Positions 50,840-59,288 of a stretch of 64,000 nt of DNA are shown one piece after another. Source of the stretch: Shewanella benthica (lineage in GTDB: Bacteria; Pseudomonadota; Gammaproteobacteria; Enterobacterales; Shewanellaceae). Under the pieces are notes generated by a model, which ran no database searches, was not told the origin of the DNA, and worked only from the letters and a program-made list of their open reading frames with translations. The DNA is taken from NCBI GenBank assembly GCA_023284085.1, contig JAKVHY010000004.1:1-64000 (forward strand), read 5' to 3'. Position numbers and translations under genes: made by a program. Each line of letters opens with the position of its first letter. The first letter of the stretch is position 1.

Positions 50840-51589
50840 TTAGAAGACCAGTTCGACACCGGCGAAGTAACCTTTAAACTGAGTGTTAGCCGTTACGCCA
50901 TCGAAGTCATTCACATCGAAGTTAAAGTCGCGGTAACCGACACGCACCTTAGTATCCAGAGCCACGCCATCGAACTGCCAACCTAGACCGATAGAATAAT
51001 CATAAACACTAGACTCATCGACACCTATCATCACATCGGCAAAGCCATATAGACCAAGGCCAGGAATGCCGACCTGAGCATCGGCATAAGCCATCACTAT
51101 GCCGCTATCGAGCTCAATTTCTGAATTTACACGGCCGCTTGTCGCTTTATCGTTAACACGGAAAGAGCCATGCATCTTCTTGTAAGCCGCACCAACATCT
51201 AAAGCAACCAGATCATTATCTAACACCTCGTAATAAAGAATAAAGTCTGTGTTACTTAGATCTGAGTTTGTATTGATATCGCCATTGTAAGTCCGACCAC
51301 CAAAGTCAAAGCCATCGGCAACACTACTACCACTCGCATCAAGACGGTTCTCTCTGATTTTTACATTCGGCACCAAAGGGATCGGATGCTCTATGGCAAC
51401 CCAGAAGCTACCTTGAGAAGATGAACTGTAGTTGAAATCTTGCTGTGGTTGACCATTTTCTGCAAAAGTGCCACTGGTATCGGCCTGCCAGTAATCGCCA
51501 CCGACCTTAAAGCCGATCAGTGATGCAGCCTGTGCAGAAGTGCCTACCAAACTTGCCAAAAGTGCACATGCAACTAATGTTTTTTTCAT
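50840..51589 (-). CDS. TIGR04219-family outer-membrane beta-barrel protein
   Basis: 249-residue outer-membrane protein. Signal peptide 1-21 (cut after AQA), alternating hydrophobic strands throughout, and a C-terminal aromatic (FAGVELVF), as recognised by the BAM machinery. The pattern GGDYWQAD and the Gly/Asp loops match the TIGR04219 family; function unknown. A seven-base gap to the DUF2333 gene indicates cotranscription. Confidence 0.82.
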   Translation of the reverse strand: MKKTLVACALLASLVGTSAQAASLIGFKVGGDYWQADTSGTFAENGQPQQDFNYSSSSQGSFWVAIEHPIPLVPNVKIRENRLDASGSSVADGFDFGGRTYNGDINTNSDLSNTDFILYYEVLDNDLVALDVGAAYKKMHGSFRVNDKATSGRVNSEIELDSGIVMAYADAQVGIPGLGLYGFADVMIGVDESSVYDYSIGLGWQFDGVALDTKVRVGYRDFNFDVNDFDGVTANTQFKGYFAGVELVF

Positions 51590-51596
51590 TATCTAA

Positions 51597-52568
51597 TTAA
51601 CCTTTAATCAATAAATTTGTTAGATCAATCACCGCAGCATTTGCGCGGGAAATATAATTTGCCATCACCAAAGAGTGATTGGCGACTACGCCGAAACCCG
51701 AACCATTTAAGATTATCGGACTCCAAACAGACTGTTGTGTCTCTTCCAGTTCACGTATGATTTGCTGCAAACTGACTTCGGCATTCTTTTTACGTAATAC
51801 ATCAGCAAAATCAACTTCAATAGCCTTCATAAAGTTTAATAATGCCCAGGTAGCACCTCGTGTCTCATAAAACACATCATCTATCTTCCACCAACTGGTC
51901 TTAATCTGTTGGCTAGCCTGCTTAGGCGTAGACTGAGAAGCCTCACTGTCGCCGGCTAAATCTGTGTTCAACCTATCTTGCCCTACACTGGCAGAAAGAC
52001 GCTGAGACATGCTGCCTAAACGTTTCTGCACCTCTTTGAGCCACTCGTTGAGATTATCCGCTCGAGCATAAAATTGCGCTTCTTGGTTGTTAGTATCTGA
52101 TATTTTAGCGCGATAAAGTTTCAGTAATTTGATGGCATCTTTATATTCACCTTCGGCGCTAGGCACTAACCAGCTGGTATGCTCGATATTGAGCTTAGAG
52201 TGAGCGGCTAGCAGATCTTTATCAGCCATGGATTGAGACTGGGAACGACTGAACTCTTTACGCAGGATTAATGCGAGATCTCGCGCTTGCTCCAAGGCCC
52301 CAAACTCAAAGGCAGGCATATTATCCATAAAAATTGAGGGCGGAGTCACATCGTTAGATAACCAACCACCTCTCTTGTTAAGCAAGGCTTCCATGGTCAC
52401 TATGAGTGACGTCGTCGTCGCATAGCCCACGACACGAGACTCTTGACCCGCTTTTAACTGCTGCGGCAGAATCACATCGGGCGCTACACTCCACCAAACA
52501 CTGATGAAGTAGCCAATCAATATGATAAGAACCGCGATACCCGTCCACTTTTTCCATGTCATTTGCAT
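51597..52568 (-). CDS. DUF2333 membrane-anchored protein
   Basis: 323-residue protein of the DUF2333 family, function unknown. One N-terminal membrane helix (about 9-28, GIAVLIILIGYFISVWWS) anchors a mostly helical periplasmic domain (SWLVPSAEGEYKDAIKLLKLYRA; VEVDFADVL-like helices near the end). ATG 52568 is preferred because GGAG lies eight bases before it; an upstream GTG at 52592 is possible. Between PCu(A)C and an outer-membrane barrel, all on the minus strand. Confidence 0.82.
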   Translation of the reverse strand: MQMTWKKWTGIAVLIILIGYFISVWWSVAPDVILPQQLKAGQESRVVGYATTTSLIVTMEALLNKRGGWLSNDVTPPSIFMDNMPAFEFGALEQARDLALILRKEFSRSQSQSMADKDLLAAHSKLNIEHTSWLVPSAEGEYKDAIKLLKLYRAKISDTNNQEAQFYARADNLNEWLKEVQKRLGSMSQRLSASVGQDRLNTDLAGDSEASQSTPKQASQQIKTSWWKIDDVFYETRGATWALLNFMKAIEVDFADVLRKKNAEVSLQQIIRELEETQQSVWSPIILNGSGFGVVANHSLVMANYISRANAAVIDLTNLLIKG

Positions 52569-52598
52569 TTGATACACTCCGTTGAATCCCACATTAAA

Positions 52599-53075
52599 TT
52601 AATGATGATGGTGATGACCTTCCGATTTAGTCATGGCTTGCTTACTCACCATCAAGCTCACTGGAAGCTCTGAGCCATTATCGAACTTAAGGGTCAAATT
52701 GACTGACTCCCCCGAGACTAATGGCTGTTTCAAACCGAGCAACATGATGTGCTTACCCGACTCGCTCAAAGTTAACTGACCATGCTGGGGGATAGTGAAG
52801 CTTTCTACCTGACGCATCTTTACCATACCGTCCTCTTCGATAACGGTATGTAACTGAGCCTCTTTGACAAAACTGGCCTCTACGGCAACGAGTTTGATCG
52901 AAGGACCATGATTTTCCAGGGTTAAATATGCTGCGGTATTGGGCACGCTAGCTGGCATAGCTCTCACCTGACCGTCGACAAGTACAACATTGGCCATGGC
53001 AGAGAAAGATGCCCCACACAGCAGGGCAAAGTTAAACATGTGTTTGAATATTTGCTTCAATGTCTTAAACTCCAT
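52599..53075 (-). CDS. Periplasmic copper chaperone PCu(A)C
   Basis: 158-residue PCu(A)C protein, which delivers Cu(I) for cytochrome oxidase assembly. Signal peptide about 1-28 (cut after AMA). Copper ligands fit H(M)X10MX21HXM: His in QLHTVIEEDGM, Met in VKMRQV, and HIM in SGKHIMLLG. The C-terminus ends in a natural run GHHHHH, probably an extra metal site. Divergent from the enoyl-CoA hydratase gene with a 32-base gap. Confidence 0.92.
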   Translation of the reverse strand: MEFKTLKQIFKHMFNFALLCGASFSAMANVVLVDGQVRAMPASVPNTAAYLTLENHGPSIKLVAVEASFVKEAQLHTVIEEDGMVKMRQVESFTIPQHGQLTLSESGKHIMLLGLKQPLVSGESVNLTLKFDNGSELPVSLMVSKQAMTKSEGHHHHH

Positions 53076-53107
53076 TTAACCCCATTCGTCTTAGAGGAGA
53101 AAACGCA

Positions 53108-53845
53108 ATGAGTACAATTCAGGTTAAGGATGAACAAGGCGTAAGAATTATCACAATTAATCGCCCTGAAAAGCGTAATGCTCTCAGCCTTGAGATGTAT
53201 ACTAATCTCACAGAATACCTTATCCAAGGTGAGTCAGACAACGCAATTCACTGCTTTTTAATCAAAGGCCAACAGGAGTGTTTTACCTCGGGTAATGATG
53301 TAGCAGACTTTTTAAAAAATAGTAACTTAGATAGCAAACACCCGGCCTTTAACTTTCTCTTTCACTTATTAGATCTCAAAAAGCCAATCGTTGCAGCAGT
53401 CACAGGGGCTGCAGTAGGTATAGGTACCACCTTGTTACTGCATTGCGATCTGGTTTATGCCGATAACACTGCAAAGTTTCAGTTACCTTTTGTTAACTTG
53501 GCGCTGGTACCGGAAGCCGGAGCGAGTCTGCTGCTTCCGCAACTCGTTGGACCACAAAAAGCAGCCGAATTACTGCTACTTGGAGAAAGTTTCAATGCTT
53601 ATACGGCTAAAACACTCAATATTATCAATGATGTCATCCCCTCGGAGACCATTTTTGACTTTGCTTTAGCCCAGGCAATCAAACTCGCTAAGCAACCACC
53701 TCTGGCACTTCAGGCATCTCGTGCATTGATGCGCTCAAATAAAGAGCTGGTACGTCAACAGATGAAAGATGAGCTGGCGCAGTTTGCTGTAAGACTAAAG
53801 AGTGATGAAGCCAGAACTCGTTTCGAGGCATTTCTCAAAAAATAA
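53108..53845 (+). CDS. Enoyl-CoA hydratase/isomerase family protein
   Basis: Crotonase-fold protein of 245 residues. Oxyanion-hole segments are SGNDVADF and the glycine-rich AAVTGAAVGIGTTLLLHCDLVYA. The second Glu position of true hydratases reads EAGASLLLP, as in many PaaG or delta3,delta2-isomerase-like members. The exact reaction (hydratase or isomerase) is open. GAGGAGAA lies before the ATG. Confidence 0.88.
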   Translation: MSTIQVKDEQGVRIITINRPEKRNALSLEMYTNLTEYLIQGESDNAIHCFLIKGQQECFTSGNDVADFLKNSNLDSKHPAFNFLFHLLDLKKPIVAAVTGAAVGIGTTLLLHCDLVYADNTAKFQLPFVNLALVPEAGASLLLPQLVGPQKAAELLLLGESFNAYTAKTLNIINDVIPSETIFDFALAQAIKLAKQPPLALQASRALMRSNKELVRQQMKDELAQFAVRLKSDEARTRFEAFLKK

Positions 53846-53951
53846 CGGGGTTAATCTATAGCCCTGCTGGCTGGATAAGATCAGGGTCCTCGTGGACTCT
53901 GCATCTTGATAGAGAAGAGATAGCAAACTCAGGAAAACTTAAGTCGGTTCT

Positions 53952-54371
53952 TCAGTCAAACTGACTCGACTTACCAACCCCCCATGCAGCCAATAGTAAT
54001 AAGAGTACAGGCCAAAGCAGAGAGAAGCCGCTAAAAACCATAATCAGAGCCCCAAGGATACATAATGCAGAGACCAAAGCTAAAACACTAAAAGCGACAG
54101 TCAGCCAGAGTAAAATAACCAGTAGCATCACAGAGGTGACGACAACACTCCATAAGCTCACATCCATCCAAAAAAGTGGCTCTACATTAAAAAATTTACC
54201 AGAAACAAACTCAGATACTCCCCAAGTCTCCAACGTCATAACCAGAGCAGCTATCACCAAGATGGCGGTACTTAGACCTAACAATATCGCTAGTGATCGG
54301 CTTGCCTTGCTCTTATTTACACTACTCTTGGTTACAAGACTTTGCTGACGATTCAAGAGTTCGCTTGCCAT
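53952..54371 (-). CDS. Small integral membrane protein
   Basis: 139 residues, about four hydrophobic helices (28-48, 70-90, 92-112, 115-130) after a charged N-terminus. No family recognised. Its ATG lies 19 bases inside the end of the PspC-like gene, so it is translated with it. Last gene of a four-gene minus-strand cluster. Confidence 0.7.
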   Translation of the reverse strand: MASELLNRQQSLVTKSSVNKSKASRSLAILLGLSTAILVIAALVMTLETWGVSEFVSGKFFNVEPLFWMDVSLWSVVVTSVMLLVILLWLTVAFSVLALVSALCILGALIMVFSGFSLLWPVLLLLLAAWGVGKSSQFD

Positions 54372-54571
54372 TTAGGCAGTACTAAAGCGAGTACAAAATA
54401 GATCAAGAGTCCCATCGCCGGGTTCAGCAAGATCACTGCAGCCCACACCACTCGAGTCCATAAACAAGACCAGTTAAACTTATCGGCCATCATTGCAGCT
54501 ACGCCACATACCAAGCTAGTCGGTCGTTTCATACGACGCATATATCTATCTGTTGAACTAAAGGCACTCAT
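54353..54571 (-). CDS. PspC-domain membrane protein
   Basis: 72-residue PspC-like protein. The N-terminal MKRPTSLVCGVAAMMADKF is the PspC signature, followed by a helix WTRVVWAAVILL and a second hydrophobic stretch. In E. coli PspC relays membrane stress to PspA/PspF; here neither pspA nor pspF is seen nearby. ATG 54571 has GGAGAAG upstream; an in-frame ATG at 54583 is less favoured. Overlaps the following gene by 19 bases. Confidence 0.85.
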   Translation of the reverse strand: MSAFSSTDRYMRRMKRPTSLVCGVAAMMADKFNWSCLWTRVVWAAVILLNPAMGLLIYFVLALVLPKWQANS

Positions 54572-54607
54572 TGTCTTCTCCATTTAAATCTACTTGCCAG
54601 GCTTACT

Positions 54608-54715
54608 TTAATCCAGAACCTTGTGCCAGCTAAAACTGCAAACTAACAGGGCGCAAAGAGCAAAACTGAGTACTGGCATGAGTAGTAGAGTCGCTATATC
54701 CGCTGTAAACCACAT
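54608..54715 (-). CDS. 35-residue predicted membrane peptide
   Basis: Too short for routine ORF calling. Reads MWFTADIATLLL..., with one hydrophobic helix (about 8-27) and the end SWHKVLD. The ATG follows the previous stop by two bases, and AAGGA lies seven bases before it. Placed between a secreted protein and a PspC-like protein; a PspB-like role is conceivable but PspB is about twice as long and no similarity is claimed. Confidence 0.5.
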   Translation of the reverse strand: MWFTADIATLLLMPVLSFALCALLVCSFSWHKVLD

Positions 54716-54717
54716 AT

Positions 54718-55017
54718 TTAATCCTTAACCATAGCGCTAGTGATCACTGTCTCAGATTGCTTTTGAGCTAACTCACTCACCTTGCCACTGTCTTCTAATT
54801 CAAACATGGCTTCCGCAAGCTGTGTTTGTAGTGAGAGGCTGAGCTCGCGTTGGGCGACTTGCATCATATCTTGCATTTGGGCACTGATGTTCTGCTCTAT
54901 ATTGCGAGTCAAATCAGTAAGAATTAGACCATCTGCATGGGCCCCCATGCTCGCTCCCATCAATACTGCGACCACTAGAGATGCTTTTGCTATTTTGCTA
55001 ACAGTTGAATTAAACAT
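54718..55017 (-). CDS. Small secreted protein of the PspC-type cluster
   Basis: 99 residues with a clear signal peptide (1-28, cut after AHA). The mature part is helical and Gln-rich (NISAQMQDMMQVAQRELSLSLQTQLAEAMFELE), suggesting an amphipathic coiled coil in the periplasm. No family recognised. First gene of the cluster with the 35-residue peptide, the PspC protein and the 139-residue membrane protein. Confidence 0.72.
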   Translation of the reverse strand: MFNSTVSKIAKASLVVAVLMGASMGAHADGLILTDLTRNIEQNISAQMQDMMQVAQRELSLSLQTQLAEAMFELEDSGKVSELAQKQSETVITSAMVKD

Positions 55018-55257
55018 GATGTCTTCCTTTTCATTAGTGTCTTTCGACTTGAGTTATTAACACATTAGATAATGCGAGCAGCGTGCCAACTTTAACCGAA
55101 TAATTAAAATCGTTAAATAACAAAGGCATGGGCACCGACGTATCGAATGTGTACAAAAATGAAATGAAAAGGTAAATAAGGTTTTAGTAATTTTAACCAT
55201 GGGCTGGTTAAATTCACTAAGTGAAGTTATAGATAACTGATTTATCTGCAGTGAGAT
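55018..55257. promoter_or_regulatory. Promoter region of the PspC-type cluster
   Basis: About 240 AT-rich bases, no gene recognised. A frame at 55057-55260 on the minus strand has no RBS or family match and is not believed. GAAGACATCATG (minus strand) marks the start of the 99-residue gene. Confidence 0.4.
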
Positions 55258-55282
55258 CAAAAAAACCGCCAGTCAGGCGGTG
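55258..55282 (-). terminator. Terminator of dusA, displaced by the element
   Basis: Stem ACCGCC/GGCGGT with loop AGTCA (TGACT on the minus strand), followed by T8 on the minus strand. It lies nearly 290 bases after the dusA stop because the 265-bp element intervenes. Confidence 0.75.
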
Positions 55283-55285
55283 ATA

Positions 55286-55550
55286 TACCATTCCGAGTAA
55301 GTATCGGATCATTCAGCGGGAGTTCAAAGCACTGTAGGCAAGGCGAATATTTGATGCTAATAGTTATTCTATATCGAGAACATTCAACGTAGCATAAAGG
55401 GCTTTGAAACCCGCACTGCGTGAGGCTCTCAGTGTTTCCACTTCTGTGTTACATTGACTTAAAAGGGAATAACCATTTCCTCATCAATGCGCCTTGAATT
55501 GAAAAAACTGAGAGACTCTGAACTGACCAGATACTTATATGGAATGGTAT
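55286..55550. mobile_element. MITE-like element, 265 bp
   Basis: Terminal inverted repeats of 21 bp match at 19 positions: left ATACCATTCCGAGTAAG..., right ...TTATATGGAATGGTAT. No open frame of useful length lies inside. The interior is palindromic in part (TTCAAAGC near 55321, GCTTTGAA near 55401). The size and lack of coding match miniature inverted-repeat elements moved by a transposase elsewhere. No clear target duplication was seen. Confidence 0.8.
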
Positions 55551-55568
55551 TAAATGATGAAATCGAGC

Positions 55569-56570
55569 CTAGCAATCCATTTTTTTTCTAGCCTGTTCAA
55601 TCACTTCAATTCCTGCCCCTTGTTTATGAGCATTCTCACTAATATAGCGTCTCCAGGCTCTGGATCCTGGCTCTCCTTGAAACATTCCTGTCATATGGCG
55701 AGTGATGTGGTTTAACCTGCCACCATCGACAAGGTGTTTCTCTATATAAGGAATAAATTTCTCTAAAACAGCATCTCGGCTCAACACTGATTTATTGCTA
55801 CCGCAGAGTAGCTGATCGACCTCGGCCAATATATAGGGGTTTTGATATGCTTCACGCCCCACCATGACTCCATCGATATGCAGCAGATGCTGCCGACATT
55901 CATCGAGTGTTTTAACACCACCGTTGATGGAAATATGCAGCTTAGGATATTCCTGCTTCAGCCGATACACACGCTGATAATCTAGAGGGGGGATTTCACG
56001 ATTCTGTTTAGGGCTTAATCCCTGTAACCAGGCCTTTCTGGCATGCACTATAAATGTATCACAACCCACATCGCTGACAGTATCGACAAACTCAGTCAAA
56101 AATTCATAGCTGTCCTGATCATCGATACCGATACGGGTCTTAACGGTCACTGGAATATCCACGACTTGCTTCATCGCGGTGACACACTCGGCGACGACCT
56201 TGGGCTCAGCCATAAGGCAAGCGCCGAAGCGACCACTTTGAACCCGATCCGAGGGGCAGCCCACATTCAAATTGATCTCATCATAGCCGCGTTCGGCAGC
56301 CAGCTTAGCGCAAGTTGCCAAATCCTGAGGATTTGAGCCACCTAACTGCAATGCCAATGGGTTCTCTTCACTGTTATATGCTAGATAATCCCCTTTGCCG
56401 TGAATAATCGCCCCTGTGGTCACCATCTCGGTATAGAGCAATAATTCTGTAGACATTATCCGCGCCAGATAACGATAATGACGATCGGTCCAATCCAGCA
56501 TAGGCGCGATGGAGAAGGTGCGATTTATCTTAGATAACTTAGCCGAGTTTGAAGTTAAGGATGATGACAT
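55569..56570 (-). CDS. dusA: tRNA-dihydrouridine synthase A
   Basis: FMN enzyme that makes dihydrouridine at positions 20/20a in the D loop of tRNAs. 333 residues. TIM-barrel motifs are [26 protein letters not shown] (catalytic Cys), [15 protein letters not shown] and [14 protein letters not shown]. The C-terminal domain ends QARKKMDC. Transcribed alone on the minus strand, with the MITE-like element directly downstream. Confidence 0.95.
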   Translation of the reverse strand: MSSSLTSNSAKLSKINRTFSIAPMLDWTDRHYRYLARIMSTELLLYTEMVTTGAIIHGKGDYLAYNSEENPLALQLGGSNPQDLATCAKLAAERGYDEINLNVGCPSDRVQSGRFGACLMAEPKVVAECVTAMKQVVDIPVTVKTRIGIDDQDSYEFLTEFVDTVSDVGCDTFIVHARKAWLQGLSPKQNREIPPLDYQRVYRLKQEYPKLHISINGGVKTLDECRQHLLHIDGVMVGREAYQNPYILAEVDQLLCGSNKSVLSRDAVLEKFIPYIEKHLVDGGRLNHITRHMTGMFQGEPGSRAWRRYISENAHKQGAGIEVIEQARKKMDC

Positions 56571-56822
56571 AATTGCTTTAGCCTGATTGAGAATGAGCCT
56601 GAGTTCAAGTTGAATAACATTCCGGCCAACAAGAGCCGGGCGCGCATTTTACACCGACTCAAGGTCAGAGACAAACTTGTGTGATATAAGCAGCACTCGA
56701 ATATCCCCTTATATAAAAAATGAAGCCAGATCAAAAGTAGCCTAAACTTTATAAAAATGTATATGCGACAGTCATAGCAGCTGTAAATTGATATCTAATA
56801 ACTTACCTACACCGATTTTTTT

Positions 56823-57287
56823 ATGAACGTTAATTTCATTAATCCTTTTCTCGAATCTTTACTCAATGTCATCTCGACAATGGCAAACATGAAACTCAGC
56901 CCGGGAAAGCCAAAAATAAAAACCAATAACCTTTCCAAGGGAGACGTATCAGGACTAATAGGCATGGTCGGGCCGCAGACCAAGGGCTCCTTATCGATCA
57001 CCTTCGAACGGGGACTCATCTTAGAGATCATGCAAAATATGTTGGGGGAAAATCCAGGAGAGATCAACGATGAAATAACCGACCTAGTGGGTGAAATAAC
57101 CAACATGGTGACCGGTGTAGCTAAAAATATTTTAGGGGAGAAAGGCTATGATTTCGAGATGGCGACTCCCGTGGTAGTCGCAGGACTCGGTCATCGCATC
57201 TCACATAAGTCCGATGGAAAGAAGATCATCATGCCATTTACCAGCCCCCATGGTTCTGCCTACATAGAGATTTGTTTCGAAAACTAA
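56823..57287 (+). CDS. CheX-like chemotaxis phosphatase
   Basis: 154-residue protein of the CheX/CheC-CheX group, which removes phosphate from CheY-type receivers. The active-site pattern E-x-x-N is in GEITNMVTGVAKNILG; GMVGPQTKGSLSITFE and HGSAYIEICFE are also family-like. No chemotaxis gene lies alongside; single cheX-like genes are common in Shewanella. A sparse 252-base gap lies upstream. Confidence 0.85.
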   Translation: MNVNFINPFLESLLNVISTMANMKLSPGKPKIKTNNLSKGDVSGLIGMVGPQTKGSLSITFERGLILEIMQNMLGENPGEINDEITDLVGEITNMVTGVAKNILGEKGYDFEMATPVVVAGLGHRISHKSDGKKIIMPFTSPHGSAYIEICFEN

Positions 57288-57857
57288 CAGGAATCTTGTC
57301 GTTTATCAAAACAAGCGGGGTCAGTGTAAACTTTATTCTATGCCCTTTAATCTGACAGCCAAACAGTCTCTATTTTCTCACCCCTGATAAAATAGCGACA
57401 TTTTTCCTGCTCTTGCTGTCAGCGTTAATACATATCAGGTTGCCATACTTTCCTTAATGCCGATAGTCATTTCCAGAGATTCAACTCTGACCCGCTTTGG
57501 ACCAGAAACGTGTTTAGCCGTCACCTTTTAAGCTCTAATCGAAGAAGCAACTTTCTCGAAACAAGAACAGGTGCGAACGCGGCTATGACCTTCGGTGTCA
57601 GGGTGAGGTATCGCGAAGTGATGCTCTTCGAACGAGAGGCTGGGATGCCGAACTGGCCGTTAAACATGGACGTTGTTGGAAACGGCAGAGTCCACTGGGA
57701 GTGAGCTTACAGCGTGTCATAGAAGTGTTTGCACATTCGCCTGCTGCAAGCAATAAACATCAATGAAGCTATGGCATTCATAAAGCTAACCAAACAACAA
57801 AATCTGCCACATGAACCCACAACGGATATTTCAATGACTTGTTATCTGACAAGTAGA
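57288..57857. other. Gap with decayed repeat-element relics
   Basis: 570 bases with no gene I can support. AAGCGGGGTCAG at 57313 and CTGACCCGCTT at 57487 are inverted (one-base gap), like the ends of REP-associated tyrosine transposase elements, but only about 185 bases separate them. A 64-codon and a 78-codon frame at 57510-57704 and 57729-57965 match no family; the second overlaps the barrel gene. Confidence 0.45.
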
Positions 57858-59219
57858 TTAGAAGGGCTGATTGACCATGACCCAAAATTGACTGGAGCCC
57901 TCACCTTGGGCAAATTCGGCCCTAACCACGACACTTTCAACTTCAAATCTAGCGCCCACGCCTAAGGTCCATTTCATATCATCATGAAGTTCACTGGCAC
58001 TGAAGTTGTCGGCGACCTGTCCCGCTTCTGCAAACACCACCCACTGCCACCAAGGTATATTATAAAGATTAAAAAAAGGCAGAGTTTGTAGGGGTTGCCA
58101 TGCTGGTTGCACTCGGTATTCGGCAGAGTAGAGCACCGCGCTACGACCGACAAGCTCCCTGTTGGAATAGCCTCTTAAGTGGTCGAACCCACCCAGACTC
58201 ACTCCGGCGAAAGAGGGAGGCCGCTGATACTGTTCAGTTCCAGAATCATATTCGTTCCATGTCGGCGTATCGGCAAGATAGAAGTTCAACGCCAAGATCT
58301 GCTGTGGAAACCAAGCACTTCCCCCAAGAGAGAAAAAGGCGCTCTGCTCGAACTCCCAAGTCGTCCAACTCTCACGACTGTCTGCGCCATCAGACGAGCC
58401 CCCTGAGCCAAAATCACGAGTAAAAGTCAGGCTAGTTTGGCCTCCACGAGTACTATTTTTACCATCGTCGCGATTATCCCAATCCAGTGTCAACTCGAGT
58501 CCTTGCGCCTTAGTGGGCAGATCTTCATAGCCCACTAACTCCTGAGTTTTAACGAAAGGAGTTAGCTCTATGCTAGTCACACCCGACTCTCTGGGATCCC
58601 AAGTAAAATCATCACCTTGCTTCGAGGACATCAAGCTTCTTGCCGCACCACTAGCTCCCTTCCCCCAAGGCAGTACATATTTGATATGCACTTTGGAATA
58701 TGACTCATCCCCCTCGGTCACGATACGATTTCTTTGGCTCGGATCACTGGCACCAGAGACTAAACTTCCCCCACCTGATCCTTCCGGGACGAAGTAGATC
58801 CCCTGTTTATAATTAGCCCGATAAAACTCACCCGAGAATAGCCAGCGATCTAGATTTGGCAGTTGATAATTACTCGCCGCTAAATAGCTTACCCAACTAT
58901 CGTTGCTGCTATAGAGCCCGATACCTAATATGGATGCTTGAGCCTGCCCCGCATGCTTGAGCACCCCGGCGGCGCCAACTGTGGTGCTTAAGGTTTCTGT
59001 TGAAAAAATAAAGGGCACGGCGACAAATTCAGGCTCAAATTTATCTCTTTCCCACTGGGAATCGGCACTGGCAACAGGTTCAACGACATTGCCGTCATCA
59101 TAAACATCACTGTCAGTAACGCGTATTCCAGGATTCGCAAGCTTTTCTGCCGCAACAGGAGAAATGGCAATGACACTAAAGAGCATCAGCACACTAAGGG
59201 GTAAATTATGGTATTTCAA
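57858..59219 (-). CDS. BamA/TamA-family outer-membrane protein
   Basis: 453-residue outer-membrane barrel. Signal peptide 1-24 (cut after VAA). The C-terminal surface-antigen (D15) domain has the L6 motif variant FDHLRGYSNRELVG and ends in Phe (FWVMVNQPF). No POTRA domain precedes it, unlike BamA or TamA; the N-terminal part is a short linker. Function unknown; a lipid or protein channel is possible. On its own, downstream of alr. Confidence 0.85.
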   Translation of the reverse strand: MKYHNLPLSVLMLFSVIAISPVAAEKLANPGIRVTDSDVYDDGNVVEPVASADSQWERDKFEPEFVAVPFIFSTETLSTTVGAAGVLKHAGQAQASILGIGLYSSNDSWVSYLAASNYQLPNLDRWLFSGEFYRANYKQGIYFVPEGSGGGSLVSGASDPSQRNRIVTEGDESYSKVHIKYVLPWGKGASGAARSLMSSKQGDDFTWDPRESGVTSIELTPFVKTQELVGYEDLPTKAQGLELTLDWDNRDDGKNSTRGGQTSLTFTRDFGSGGSSDGADSRESWTTWEFEQSAFFSLGGSAWFPQQILALNFYLADTPTWNEYDSGTEQYQRPPSFAGVSLGGFDHLRGYSNRELVGRSAVLYSAEYRVQPAWQPLQTLPFFNLYNIPWWQWVVFAEAGQVADNFSASELHDDMKWTLGVGARFEVESVVVRAEFAQGEGSSQFWVMVNQPF

Positions 59220-59288
59220 AATTTATCTCACTCGATTACGAACATCCGGTTCATTGAATCGATACAACTAAAAAATAGACCTAGGTGT

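Noticed and set aside
55057..55260. 67-codon minus-strand frame upstream of the PspC-type cluster
   Set aside because: No RBS, AT-driven composition, and occupies the expected promoter region.
57510..57704. 64-codon plus-strand frame
   Set aside because: No recognisable family, no clear RBS, and lies in the decayed region; kept only as part of that gap.
57729..57965. 78-codon plus-strand frame
   Set aside because: Its 3' part is antisense to the barrel gene, and the N-terminal part matches nothing known to me.
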